64,000 nucleotides of DNA from an uncultured Lachnospiraceae bacterium (GTDB taxonomy: Bacteria > Bacillota_A > Clostridia > Lachnospirales > Lachnospiraceae): contig CAJTOU010000001.1 of assembly GCA_910577835.1 (NCBI GenBank), positions 1 to 64,000 on the forward strand, read 5' to 3'. A program made the translations under genes and the position numbers. Each line of letters starts with the position of its first letter. Positions within the stretch are counted from its first letter, which is position 1. Below the pieces are notes generated by a model, which made no database searches, was not told the DNA's origin, and saw nothing but the letters and a program-made list of their open reading frames with translations. Of the stretch, positions 24,509-33,688 are shown piece after piece.

Positions 24509-27085
24509 ATGGAATTGAAACAGAACAAAAAGAAAAAAAGCATAAGCGGCAGAATTTTAAAAGCGATTACATTTCTTTCGCTGACCGGCATGGTATTTGC
24601 TGTATCTGGCGCTATCCTTGGAATGCTTCAGATACGAAATGAAATCGATGTCAAAATCATGCAGACGGAGGAAGAACAGAAGGCTCTTAATATGGAACAG
24701 ATTGAGATGGCTGTAATAAAAGAATTGTGTATAGATGTGGACGGAATTTACAGGCAGTACGAAAATGCGTTTGAACAGTATAAAAATGCGGTCGCGATTT
24801 TAAGCAGGCTGACAGCCAGTATATATGAAAATCCGGCGCAGTATGGCGAGGGTGAAATATTAAACAGAAGTCAGGGAAATATGGAAGAGGAAAATCTGTA
24901 TTACTGTCTGAGTAAGGAATTGTCTTACAGTGATGTAGAACAGGAACTGAAACGCTTTGGCGCGGCAAAGGATATTTTTGGCAGTATTAAGGCTGTTACA
25001 GAAGCAAAGGCGGTTTATTTTGCCTCTGCAAACGGGTATATGGTAGCCATAGATGACAATTCCACAAAGCGGAAGGCTGGTATGATAGATAAGGAAAATC
25101 CGGAATATTTTGGCGATTATGACCCACGGGAAAGAGAATGGTACAAATCTGCAAAAGAAGGGGAATATGGATTTTTCTATGAAGATATCGACGGAGAAAA
25201 TGTGATTACCTGCTCTTATGGGGTATATAAAGATAAGCAGTTTTTAGGCGTGGCAGCGATTGATATTCCATACAGCGAACTTTTGAATCCTTTAGAAGTG
25301 AATACAAACAGAGAGAGTGAAAGGACACTAGAACTTATAAATACAGATGGGGAAAATGTATTTGGAGAAATGGAGAACCATGTTGATATTATTGAAATAA
25401 TGGGAATACAGGTTATTTTGGAAATGGAAATAGAAGCACAGAATCAGCAAAATGTGGTTTGGCGCAGAGGGAATACAGATAAAGATTATGTATTGGCAGG
25501 AAAGAAAATTGCAGAGACAAACTTGTTTTTAATTGAGTATGCAGATATGAAAAAGGCGACGCAGAAATATCGGGAAAATATGGATAAACGGCTCTCACAA
25601 TTTGAGGATTTGCAGGCAAGGGCGGACAGAATCGTGAAGAATATGCTTTTTATTTTTGTATTGTTATTTATGGCGGTTTTTGTTTTAATTGTAGGAGTAT
25701 CAAGACTTATATCCTTAAAAATTACCAGACCAATTCAAAAACTGATGGAAGATGTATATAAAATCGGAGAAGGCAATCTTGAACATAAGGTGGATATTCA
25801 TACAGAAGATGAGCTTGAGCAGCTTGGAAATGTTTTTAACAATATGACAGATTCATTGAAGGAGTATATGGAAAATTTAAAATGTGCAGTGACAGAACAG
25901 GAGCGTATTGCAACAGAATTAAATGTCGCCTCCTCAATTCAGAGAAATCTGTTGCCAGACAGAGTATTTTCTGAAGAAGTATCTTTTGATATCTGTGCTT
26001 TTATGCAGCCTGCAAAGGAGGTAGGGGGAGATTATTATGATTATTTTATGCCGGATGAACGGCATCTTGTCACCATAATAGCGGATGTATCAGGAAAGGG
26101 AATACCGGCAGCGCTGTTTATGATGAGGGGAAAGACACTTATGCGCAGTCAGGCGGCGTTTTTTTCTGACCCTGCTGAAATTATGCAGAAGGTAAACAGA
26201 GAGTTATGTGAAAACAATGAAGAGATGATGTTTATTACCAGCTTTTTATGTATTCTTGATTTGGTGACTGGCGAGCTGACTTATGTGAATGCGGGACATA
26301 ACCCGCCGCTTATTTACAGAAAGGAAACAGAAAGCAGCCGGTATATAAAAGATGAGGCAGAGCTTGTACTTGCTGTGATGGAGAATACAGAATATAAAAA
26401 GCACAGACTTTGGTTAAAGCCGGAGGACAGGCTATTTTTGTATACAGACGGAGTGACAGAAGCTATGAATGAGCATGGGGATTTATATGGAGATAATCAT
26501 CTGGAAGAGACGTTAAATGGAGAATACTGTAAAGAACTATATGGAGGAGCCCTTTTGCAGGCAGTGAAGAAGAGTATTCAGAGATTTGCAGGACAGGCGG
26601 AGCAGGCAGATGATATTACTATGATGAGTATGGCATTTCTGGAGTATAAAACAATTGAAACGCAAAATGGGAATCTATGGAGATTTGAGACTGCGGCGGT
26701 AATGGAAAAGCTGGATTTGGTACTGGATTTTACGGAGAGAATGATGAGACAGAAAAAGGCACCACAGCAGGAAATTATAAAGCTGCAGTTTGTGATAGAT
26801 GAGCTGTTTTCTAATATTGTGGAATATGCCTATCCCAAAGGGACTGGAGAGATAGTGATTGCTGGAGATTTGTCAAAGGAGAAAACGATTGTTGTTATTA
26901 TAGAGGACAGAGGAATTTTATATAATCCGCTGGAAAGAGAGAATCCAGATACGGAACTGGCGCCGGAGAACAGGGAAATTGGCGGACTTGGAGTGTTTCT
27001 GGTAAAAAATACGGTGGAGCACATAAGGTATCAAAGGAAAGATGGAAGAAACAGGGTTGAAGTGGCAGTTTCATGGGGTGAGTGA
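24509..27085 (+). CDS. Membrane dCache-HAMP-PP2C (SpoIIE) phosphatase with RsbW-like kinase domain
   Basis: A protein of 858 residues in six parts: membrane helix (about 16-38); extracellular sensor (40-375) with the dCache motif YDPREREWYKSAKE; second helix (about 377-403); HAMP (404-455, ITRPIQKLMEDVYKIGEGNLE); SpoIIE-type PP2C phosphatase (about 470-710) with VASSIQRNLLPD, EVGGDYYDYF, ADVSGKGIPAALFM, YVNAGHNPPL, LYTDGVTEAMN and QADDITMM; and a C-terminal RsbW-like HATPase (about 730-858) with DELFSNIVEYAY, EDRGILYNP and GGLGVFLV. It therefore holds both the phosphatase and the kinase for a STAS protein, such as the one two genes upstream, under an external signal. It is the last gene of the injection-system operon. 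Confidence 0.93.
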   Translation: MELKQNKKKKSISGRILKAITFLSLTGMVFAVSGAILGMLQIRNEIDVKIMQTEEEQKALNMEQIEMAVIKELCIDVDGIYRQYENAFEQYKNAVAILSRLTASIYENPAQYGEGEILNRSQGNMEEENLYYCLSKELSYSDVEQELKRFGAAKDIFGSIKAVTEAKAVYFASANGYMVAIDDNSTKRKAGMIDKENPEYFGDYDPREREWYKSAKEGEYGFFYEDIDGENVITCSYGVYKDKQFLGVAAIDIPYSELLNPLEVNTNRESERTLELINTDGENVFGEMENHVDIIEIMGIQVILEMEIEAQNQQNVVWRRGNTDKDYVLAGKKIAETNLFLIEYADMKKATQKYRENMDKRLSQFEDLQARADRIVKNMLFIFVLLFMAVFVLIVGVSRLISLKITRPIQKLMEDVYKIGEGNLEHKVDIHTEDELEQLGNVFNNMTDSLKEYMENLKCAVTEQERIATELNVASSIQRNLLPDRVFSEEVSFDICAFMQPAKEVGGDYYDYFMPDERHLVTIIADVSGKGIPAALFMMRGKTLMRSQAAFFSDPAEIMQKVNRELCENNEEMMFITSFLCILDLVTGELTYVNAGHNPPLIYRKETESSRYIKDEAELVLAVMENTEYKKHRLWLKPEDRLFLYTDGVTEAMNEHGDLYGDNHLEETLNGEYCKELYGGALLQAVKKSIQRFAGQAEQADDITMMSMAFLEYKTIETQNGNLWRFETAAVMEKLDLVLDFTERMMRQKKAPQQEIIKLQFVIDELFSNIVEYAYPKGTGEIVIAGDLSKEKTIVVIIEDRGILYNPLERENPDTELAPENREIGGLGVFLVKNTVEHIRYQRKDGRNRVEVAVSWGE

Positions 27086-27097
27086 TATATTTAAAAA

Positions 27098-27163
27098 ATG
27101 ACAAATGTCATATCTTTTTTATGACGTTTATCACTATAAAAGTTCTTTTTCTTATTGTAAAAT
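27098..27163 (+). promoter_or_regulatory. Paired operators and promoter of the ABC-2 operon
   Basis: Two related sites lie 23 bp apart: ATGACAAATGTCAT (27098-27111, a perfect palindrome around AAAT) and ATGACGTTTATCAC (27121-27134, imperfect). The second falls at the -35 position of a TAAAAT box at 27158-27163 that has no good -35 hexamer. This layout fits activation by a dimeric response regulator of the LiaR/DesR (NarL) type, whose sites often have TGAC-N4-GTCA symmetry. The first palindrome, flanked by A and T runs, could also end transcription of the upstream operon. Confidence 0.5.
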
Positions 27164-27217
27164 ATTTTCAGAGAGATTACATATCTCATTGAAAAAAATA
27201 AGAAAAGGAGCTTTTTT

Positions 27218-28162
27218 ATGGAACAATCAGTAGTAAAGATAGAAAATCTGGTAAAGCGTTATCATGAATTAATCGCTTTGGACCATTTTAACCTTGATAT
27301 TAAACAGGGAGAAGTCTTTGGTCTGTTGGGACCGAACGGTTCCGGAAAAACCACCACTATCAACTGTATGCTGTCACTTTTAAAATACGATAAGGGAAGT
27401 GTCCAGATATTTGGACAGGAAATGAAGCCTGACAGCTATGAACTGAAATCTCAAATTGGAGTTGTTATGCAGAATGTAGCGGTTTTTGATGAGCTTACTG
27501 TATATGAAAATATTGATTATTTCTGTGGTCTGTATATTTCTGAGAAGTCAAAGCGAAAGGAACTTGTAGAACAGGCAATTCAGTTTGTAGACCTTGAAGA
27601 ATTCAGAAAATTTTATCCGAAAAAATTGTCAGGCGGACTTCTTCGAAGGCTGAACATTGCCTGCGGGATTGCTCACAAGCCAAAGCTGATTATTATGGAT
27701 GAGCCTACTGTGGCAGTGGACCCGCAGAGCAGAAACAGAATTCTTGAAGGAATTTTAGAGCTGAACAGGGAGGGTGCAACGATTATCTATACTTCTCACT
27801 ATATGGAAGAAGTAGAGCAAATCTGCAGCAGAATCGCCATTATGGATAAAGGAAAAAATCTTGCGATTGGAACTTCAGAGGAATTAAAGAAATTAATTAA
27901 GAAGAATGAAATCATAAATATTGATGTCTATGAACTGACAGAAAAACAGGAAAAAGAGCTTCTTGCACTTCCTCATATCTGTGATATGACATACAGTGAA
28001 AACCGGCTGAAAATATCTTATTCCGGAGGAAGTCACAATCTGATTCGACTTCTGGATTATTTAAAGAGCAGTAATATTTCTTTTGGACGGGTATATACGG
28101 AAGTACCGACTTTAAATGATGTGTTTCTTGAAATTACGGGAAAGGAATTGAGAGATAAATAA
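27218..28162 (+). CDS. ABC transporter ATP-binding protein (ABC-2 type exporter)
   Basis: A protein of 314 residues. Walker A GPNGSGKTT, Q-loop region VVMQNVAVFDELT, signature LSGGLLRRL, Walker B LIIMDEP and switch histidine TSHYMEE are all present. The C-terminal 90 residues are the extension usual in CcmA/DrrA-like ATPases. AGGAGC precedes the ATG. It is followed by two ABC-2 permease genes that lack ATPases, so the three form one exporter of unknown substrate (a drug, lipid or peptide exporter is the usual role). Confidence 0.95.
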   Translation: MEQSVVKIENLVKRYHELIALDHFNLDIKQGEVFGLLGPNGSGKTTTINCMLSLLKYDKGSVQIFGQEMKPDSYELKSQIGVVMQNVAVFDELTVYENIDYFCGLYISEKSKRKELVEQAIQFVDLEEFRKFYPKKLSGGLLRRLNIACGIAHKPKLIIMDEPTVAVDPQSRNRILEGILELNREGATIIYTSHYMEEVEQICSRIAIMDKGKNLAIGTSEELKKLIKKNEIINIDVYELTEKQEKELLALPHICDMTYSENRLKISYSGGSHNLIRLLDYLKSSNISFGRVYTEVPTLNDVFLEITGKELRDK

Positions 28163-28239
28163 TGCAGTTAATTTTCAGAGAATTGATAATTTTGAAAAAT
28201 TGACTGCTTAGTAAACAAATTTAAACAGGAGGATTATAT

Positions 28240-29394
28240 ATGCTGCATATTATTTATTATCGAATTTTAAGTACTATCAGAAATAAAATGGATATTTTCT
28301 GGGCACTGTGTTTTCCGATTATACTTGGAACTTGTTTCTTTGCTGCATTTTCTGATATATATAAAATGGATTTCGAGTTTGAAAGTATACCGATAGCCGC
28401 AGTCTTAGAGGAGAACAGTCAATTGAAAAATGTACTTGATACACTTTCTAATCAGGGAATGGAAGAAGACAGCGAACCTATGTTAAAGGTAAACTATACA
28501 AATATGGCAGAAGCCGAAAAAATGCTGAATGAAAAAAAGGTTATCGGTATTATCGAAGAAAATGAAGGAGTTCATTTGTCCGTCAATGAAAATGGACTTG
28601 AGGCAACCTTTTTGCAAAGCTTTTTAGACCAGTATGTTCAGACTATGTATGTCATTGGAAACGCAGGCACAGATGATATATCTGAAATTTTAAAGATTGT
28701 GGAAAATCTGCAGTCAAATGCAGATACGTCAAATCTGAATGCGATTCAGAACAAACAGATAAGCAGCGCGGATATGAATCCGTATACAGACTATTATTAT
28801 GCATTAATTGCAATGGCATGCTTATACGCCTGTTTTTCCGGTTTAACCTGTGCAAAGCAGATGAAGGCGGATATCTCTTCACTGGGTATGAGAAAGTGTC
28901 TGGTATCCACTGGCCGTATGAAGATGATTGTAGGGGATATGCTTGGCTGTTATGTAATTCAATGTATTTCAAATGTATTGCTGATTTTTTATTTACAATA
29001 TGTACTTGGTATTGATTTGGGAAACAGACTGCCGCTTATTCTTTTCACAGCGTTTATGGGGTCTTTAATCGGGCTTGCAATGGGAATTTTTATCGGCTCT
29101 ATACCAAAGCTGTCTGACGGAATAAAAACCGGAATTGCACTTTCTGTTTCCATGCTCAGCTGTTTTTTAAGCGGTCTTATGGTGGGAGGACTCCGATGGC
29201 TGATAGAACTTAAGGCTCCGATTATTAACCGCTTGAATCCGGCAACAGTTCTTACAGATGCGCTTTATGCGTTAAATATTTATGATACTTATGAGCGTTT
29301 CACAGGAAATCTTCTGATTTTATTTATTATGTCCGTAGTCCTTTGCAGTTTAAGCTTTTTTATGGTAAGGAGGGAATGTTATGAACAGCTTTGA
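28240..29394 (+). CDS. ABC-2 type permease, first subunit
   Basis: A protein of 384 residues. Topology is that of ABC-2 permeases: one helix near the N-terminus (about 19-38), an extracytoplasmic domain to about residue 175, then five helices including YALIAMACLYACFSGLTCA, LILFTAFMGSLIGLAMGIFIG and ILFIMSVVLCSLSFFMV. AGGAGG stands before the ATG. The last 14 bases overlap the start of the second permease gene, so the two subunits are likely translated together and form a heterodimer with the upstream ATPase. Confidence 0.92.
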   Translation: MLHIIYYRILSTIRNKMDIFWALCFPIILGTCFFAAFSDIYKMDFEFESIPIAAVLEENSQLKNVLDTLSNQGMEEDSEPMLKVNYTNMAEAEKMLNEKKVIGIIEENEGVHLSVNENGLEATFLQSFLDQYVQTMYVIGNAGTDDISEILKIVENLQSNADTSNLNAIQNKQISSADMNPYTDYYYALIAMACLYACFSGLTCAKQMKADISSLGMRKCLVSTGRMKMIVGDMLGCYVIQCISNVLLIFYLQYVLGIDLGNRLPLILFTAFMGSLIGLAMGIFIGSIPKLSDGIKTGIALSVSMLSCFLSGLMVGGLRWLIELKAPIINRLNPATVLTDALYALNIYDTYERFTGNLLILFIMSVVLCSLSFFMVRRECYEQL

Positions 29395-30526
29395 GGCTTA
29401 TTTTAAAATTGCAAAAAAATATTCAGTAACATCTCTGATGTATCTGATTATTTTCTTTGTAATTGCTATTATACTTGTGAAATATACAGATAAAAGCACT
29501 CCGGAAACCTTTAAAAGCACGAAAGTGGATATTGCGGTTTATGATAAGGACCATTCGGATTTCAGCAAGGCTTTGTATCAATACCTTGATGATACACAGT
29601 CTATTATAGAGCTGGAGGAAGATAATTCTGTATGGAAAGATTACATATATACTCATAAGGTAGAATATATTCTGATTATTCCGGAGGGTTTTGGAAATCG
29701 TATGGAAAATGGAGATGCACAAGACAGTCTGATTAGTTATCAGGCGCCGGGAAGCAAATATTCAATGTTTGTGGAAATGAAAATTAACAATTTTTTAAAA
29801 CTTTTTCATGTTTATATGGAGCTTGGAAATAGCAGAGAAGAGGCTTATCGTCTGACAGAAGATACCATAAATCAGGGCGTCGAAGTGAATATGAATACAA
29901 AAGAGCAGGAAGAAATTTCATATCACAATATATATTTTCGATATATTTGTTTTATTCTGCCATCCATTCTTATATTGGGTGTTACTCCATGTATCGGGGC
30001 ATTTAGCCGTAAAGAAATACAAAAAAGAATTTCTTGTGGAAAAACCGGTTATATGGAGAGAAATATTCAGATTACGCTCGCCACAGTGATACATTGTATG
30101 GTGTTTCCGGTCATTCTGGTGCTGGCAGGTGCATTTCTGTACAGAAATTCGATGAATGGAACACAGACATTCCTTTATTCGTGCAATATATTTATGCATA
30201 CTCTGGCATGTTTTGGACTTACTTTTGCCGTATCCCGTTTTCTGCCGGGTGATAATGTCAGAAGTATGGTCGCAAATGTATATTCGCTTGGTTCTTCGTT
30301 TTTGTGCGGGGTATTTGTAGACAGAATATATCTTCCGGATTCTGTGCAGGCTGTTGGTCATGCATTTCCCGCATACTGGTACATGGATTTAAATGAAATA
30401 ATAAAAAACTGGAATGGAAGCAGTGAACAAATAGGAATTTTGGGAACCTCACTTCTTATGCAGCTTGGATTTGCAGCGGCTTTCCTGTGTTTTGGATTTG
30501 CAGTTGGGAAAAAAATAAAAATATAA
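29381..30526 (+). CDS. ABC-2 type permease, second subunit
   Basis: A protein of 381 residues with the same layout as its neighbour: helix at about 17-34 (SLMYLIIFFVIAIILVKY), extracytoplasmic domain with DIAVYDKDHSDFSKALYQYL, which is the usual start of this domain in YhgE/ABC-2 proteins, then five helices ending with LLMQLGFAAAFLCFGFAVGKK. AAGGAGGGAA in the end of the upstream gene acts as its ribosome site. It closes the operon, and a strong hairpin follows 54 bases later. Confidence 0.92.
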   Translation: MNSFEAYFKIAKKYSVTSLMYLIIFFVIAIILVKYTDKSTPETFKSTKVDIAVYDKDHSDFSKALYQYLDDTQSIIELEEDNSVWKDYIYTHKVEYILIIPEGFGNRMENGDAQDSLISYQAPGSKYSMFVEMKINNFLKLFHVYMELGNSREEAYRLTEDTINQGVEVNMNTKEQEEISYHNIYFRYICFILPSILILGVTPCIGAFSRKEIQKRISCGKTGYMERNIQITLATVIHCMVFPVILVLAGAFLYRNSMNGTQTFLYSCNIFMHTLACFGLTFAVSRFLPGDNVRSMVANVYSLGSSFLCGVFVDRIYLPDSVQAVGHAFPAYWYMDLNEIIKNWNGSSEQIGILGTSLLMQLGFAAAFLCFGFAVGKKIKI

Positions 30527-30579
30527 TTTTAAAATTAACAGTTTGACATTATAATGAAAATAAGTAAAACAGGAGAAAG

Positions 30580-30618
30580 ATAACGGTAAGTCTTAAATTT
30601 TAAGGCTTACCGTTATTT
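30580..30618 (+). terminator. Long hairpin after the ABC-2 operon
   Basis: Arms 30580-30596 and 30600-30616 form a 17-bp stem with one G-U pair and a three-base loop, followed by TTTCAT. The stem is longer and the T-run shorter than in typical intrinsic terminators, so an RNA-stabilising role is also possible. The rest of 30527-30704 shows only A/T-rich sequence. Confidence 0.65.
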
Positions 30619-30704
30619 CATATATAGATATTGGCTTGCATTAATATTGATTATTACATAATAAATCATTTTATAATTTTGATATAAGTTTTTTCGAAAA
30701 CCCC

Positions 30705-30733
30705 TTGACATCTTTTTCCTTTCATGATACTAT
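30705..30733 (+). promoter_or_regulatory. Extended -10 promoter of the MacB-type ABC gene
   Basis: TTGACA at 30705-30710, a 17-base spacer, and TACTAT at 30728-30733 with TGA directly upstream, an extended -10 element. The expected start site falls around 30740, on the operator. Confidence 0.75.
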
Positions 30734-30739
30734 ACCAAC

Positions 30740-30760
30740 TGTACTATTTAGTATAGTACA
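30740..30760 (+). promoter_or_regulatory. Palindromic operator over the transcription start
   Basis: TGTACTAT (30740-30747) and ATAGTACA (30753-30760) are perfect inverted arms with a five-base spacer. Placement over the start site of the promoter 7 bases upstream suggests a repressor site. GntR/YtrA-type or PadR-type regulators, which often control ABC exporters, are candidates, but no regulator gene is adjacent. Confidence 0.6.
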
Positions 30761-30841
30761 CATAGTTCGGCAGTCAGATAAGCAACTGTAAACTGTCTGC
30801 CAACAAAAACATTGATTGCATCTGACAGAAAGGAGTATACA

Positions 30842-33574
30842 ATGCTTGAAACCAAAGAACTATACAAAGTATATAAACCCAAAAAGGGCGTGGCAGTCAC
30901 AGCCATAAATAAAATTTCTTTAAAATTTCCTGAAAAGGGCATGATTTTCCTGCTTGGAAAGTCCGGCAGCGGTAAATCCACGTTATTAAATCTTTTAGGT
31001 GGTCTGGATAAATACGACAGTGGAGAAATCATTATCAAGGGAGTTTCTTCCAAAGATTTTAACCAGCAGCATTTTGATTCTTACCGCAATACTTATGTGG
31101 GCTTTATTTTTCAGGAATATAACATTTTAGATGAATTTTCCGTAGGCGCAAATATCGCTCTGGCTCTGGAACTTCAAGGGAAAAAGGCTACGGATGAGGA
31201 AATTAACCATATTTTAAAGGAAGTTGACCTGGACGGTTACGGCAACCGAAAGCCAAACGAGCTTTCTGGTGGTCAGAAACAGAGAGTGGCAATCGCAAGG
31301 GCTTTAGTCAAAAATCCTGAAATTATTATGGCAGATGAACCAACGGGAGCCCTGGATTCAAATACAGGAAGACAAGTTTTTGACACTTTAAAAAAGCTTT
31401 CCCAAAAAAAGCTCATTATCATTGTATCCCATGACAGGGAATTTTCCGAGCTGTATGCAGACCGTATTATCGAGCTGTCAGACGGCAATGTTATTAGCGA
31501 CGTGGAGATAGACGCACAGGCAGATGAAGAAGAAAAGAAGGGAAACCTCCGCTATCAGGGCGCAACGATTGAACTTGCGCCGGGCTATCATCTGACAGAA
31601 GAGGACCGTGCGGCAATTAACGCTTACATTGACAGAATCACCGATTCTAATTTAAACCTCAAGCTGACCGGAAATGGAATGGCTGCCAAGAAATTTATCC
31701 CGACCAATCAGGATAACATAAAACAACAGGATGGAAGTTCATTCCAGCTTATTAAATCAAAACTTCCATTAAAAAGTGCTTTTAAAATAGGAGCCAGCGG
31801 TCTGAAATATAAAAAATTCCGTCTTGTTATGACGATACTGTTATCCTGTATTTCTTTTGGACTATTCGGTCTTGCAGATACTTTCGGTTCCTATAAACAT
31901 ATAGATGCCTGTACCAACTCACTGATAGACACAGGCGTTGATTATGTATCTCTTGTAAAGGCGATTAAACAGGGAGAGGGAATTAACAGTTACTATAATT
32001 CACGGAATACTTCGATTACAAAGGAAGAACTTGAAGAAATAGAGAAAAATACCTCCATAGATATGATGGGAGTCTTTGTTCCGTTAAACTCCAATCTGGA
32101 ATTTTTACAAAATTATGATGTGGAAACGGAATTTTCCAAAACGGACTACAACATCTATGCTTCGGGATTCTCAGGCTATACAGAAATTACTCAGAAGAAG
32201 CTGGATGAATTTGGATATAAAATACTTGCGGGTGCTTTGCCTGACGGAACAAAAGATGAAATCGCCATTAGCGCATATGTCTATGAAACCTTTAAGCTTG
32301 GCAAATATACAGACGGCACCACTAGTCCTGACGGGCGTATCGTTTATAAAACCATTCAATCTCCGGAAGATTTGATTGGAAAAACTCTGAATGTAAACGG
32401 TATAGAATATACCATTACAGGAATTGTAGATACCAATATGGATTTGGAAAGATACAAGCCGCTTATGGAAGAAAAAACACATATGAGTACCGCAGACCAG
32501 ATTGTAAACTTTGCTTTGATGAATGAGTTTGGTTATGAAGCTAATTCCAGTCTTGCCAGAATTATAATGGTGGGAGAAGGGTATTTATCTAAACTAATAG
32601 AAAATGAGCCGCATATTTCACCTTTAAGTTCTGTGTATGTATATTATTATTCCTCACAGGACGACATGGTGATAGACCCGTCTTATATGTGTAAATTATC
32701 TGATGTTTCCTCTTTGGATATTACATGGTTTGATGAAGAGAAAAGCGTTCTTGGCGAAAAAGAAATCGTTATCACTTCAGATATCATTTCATCTGCCGGA
32801 ATGGGCATGCCACAGGAAGATTATGACAACCTGTTAAAAAATGTACAGAAAAACAGTTTCCATATGAATACTTATGGGAATGGAATTGATTTTAATGAGA
32901 ATGAAGGCTACAAGGTAGTTGGAATAATTGAAATAAATGAAAAAAATTCAAAATATTCCGGTACGGTAGTGGCAAACGATAAAGATTTTGAATACTGTAT
33001 TAAACAGGAAAAAGGGGATTATAATTTTGTTATAGGCGCTATGCCAGAGAGCCGTGAAGATATAAAAAATCTTGTAGCCTTCTGTTATAAAGAGGATGCT
33101 GATATTCAATTTCAGCTTCAAAACGCAGTGACTTATGAGCTGGATACAATTAATGAAATGCTTAAAGTATTGTCAAAAGTATTCCTCTATGTTGGTATTG
33201 GATTTGCTTTATTTGCATCCCTGATGCTTGCGAATTTTATAGGAACAAGTATTTCACACAAGAAACAGGAGATAGGTATTTTGCGTGCGATTGGTTCCAG
33301 AAGCAACGATGTATTTCGTATTTTCTTTTCAGAAAGCTTTATTATTGCCATGATTAACTTCCTGCTTTCCGCTGTTGGAGTGTTTGTAGCTACATCGATT
33401 ATTAATGCTGTAATCAGAAAGGAACTTGGAGTTTTAATCACTGTATTAAACTTCGGACTACGCCAAATCCTCCTTTTGTTTGTAGTAAGCCTTTTTGTAG
33501 CAACACTTGCAAGCTTCCTTCCAGTAAAGAAAATAGCTTCCAAGAAACCAATTGATGCAATCAGAAACAGATAA
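30842..33574 (+). CDS. MacB/FtsX-type ABC transporter, ATPase and permease fused
   Basis: A protein of 910 residues from the ATG at 30842, five bases after AGGAG. Upstream in-frame TTG codons have no site. The N-terminal 230 residues are an ATPase (GKSGSGKS, LSGGQKQRVAIARALV, IIMADEPTGALD, VSHDREFS). One membrane helix follows at about 330, then an extracytoplasmic domain of about 400 residues, then three C-terminal helices of the FtsX/MacB permease (VFLYVGIGFALFASLMLANFIG, VGVFVATSIINAVI, ILLLFVVSLFVATLASFLP). Family members export peptides or give resistance to cell-envelope antibiotics. The gene stands alone between a repressed-looking promoter and a terminator. Confidence 0.93.
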   Translation: MLETKELYKVYKPKKGVAVTAINKISLKFPEKGMIFLLGKSGSGKSTLLNLLGGLDKYDSGEIIIKGVSSKDFNQQHFDSYRNTYVGFIFQEYNILDEFSVGANIALALELQGKKATDEEINHILKEVDLDGYGNRKPNELSGGQKQRVAIARALVKNPEIIMADEPTGALDSNTGRQVFDTLKKLSQKKLIIIVSHDREFSELYADRIIELSDGNVISDVEIDAQADEEEKKGNLRYQGATIELAPGYHLTEEDRAAINAYIDRITDSNLNLKLTGNGMAAKKFIPTNQDNIKQQDGSSFQLIKSKLPLKSAFKIGASGLKYKKFRLVMTILLSCISFGLFGLADTFGSYKHIDACTNSLIDTGVDYVSLVKAIKQGEGINSYYNSRNTSITKEELEEIEKNTSIDMMGVFVPLNSNLEFLQNYDVETEFSKTDYNIYASGFSGYTEITQKKLDEFGYKILAGALPDGTKDEIAISAYVYETFKLGKYTDGTTSPDGRIVYKTIQSPEDLIGKTLNVNGIEYTITGIVDTNMDLERYKPLMEEKTHMSTADQIVNFALMNEFGYEANSSLARIIMVGEGYLSKLIENEPHISPLSSVYVYYYSSQDDMVIDPSYMCKLSDVSSLDITWFDEEKSVLGEKEIVITSDIISSAGMGMPQEDYDNLLKNVQKNSFHMNTYGNGIDFNENEGYKVVGIIEINEKNSKYSGTVVANDKDFEYCIKQEKGDYNFVIGAMPESREDIKNLVAFCYKEDADIQFQLQNAVTYELDTINEMLKVLSKVFLYVGIGFALFASLMLANFIGTSISHKKQEIGILRAIGSRSNDVFRIFFSESFIIAMINFLLSAVGVFVATSIINAVIRKELGVLITVLNFGLRQILLLFVVSLFVATLASFLPVKKIASKKPIDAIRNR

Positions 33575-33688
33575 TATTTTTCAGAACAAAGCAGTATAAG
33601 TTAAAAAATCTTCCAAAACTTTGTTCACAAATAGCCGTTGTGTAAAAACGGTATCATACGGAATTCATTTGCAGTTCTTAATGAAATG

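Noticed and set aside
23537..27085. Standard SigB or SpoIIA sigma-control operon
   Set aside because: A sigma factor gene is missing, the HATPase at 23885-24499 looks like a sensor-kinase catalytic domain and not RsbW, and the phosphatase carries its own kinase domain.
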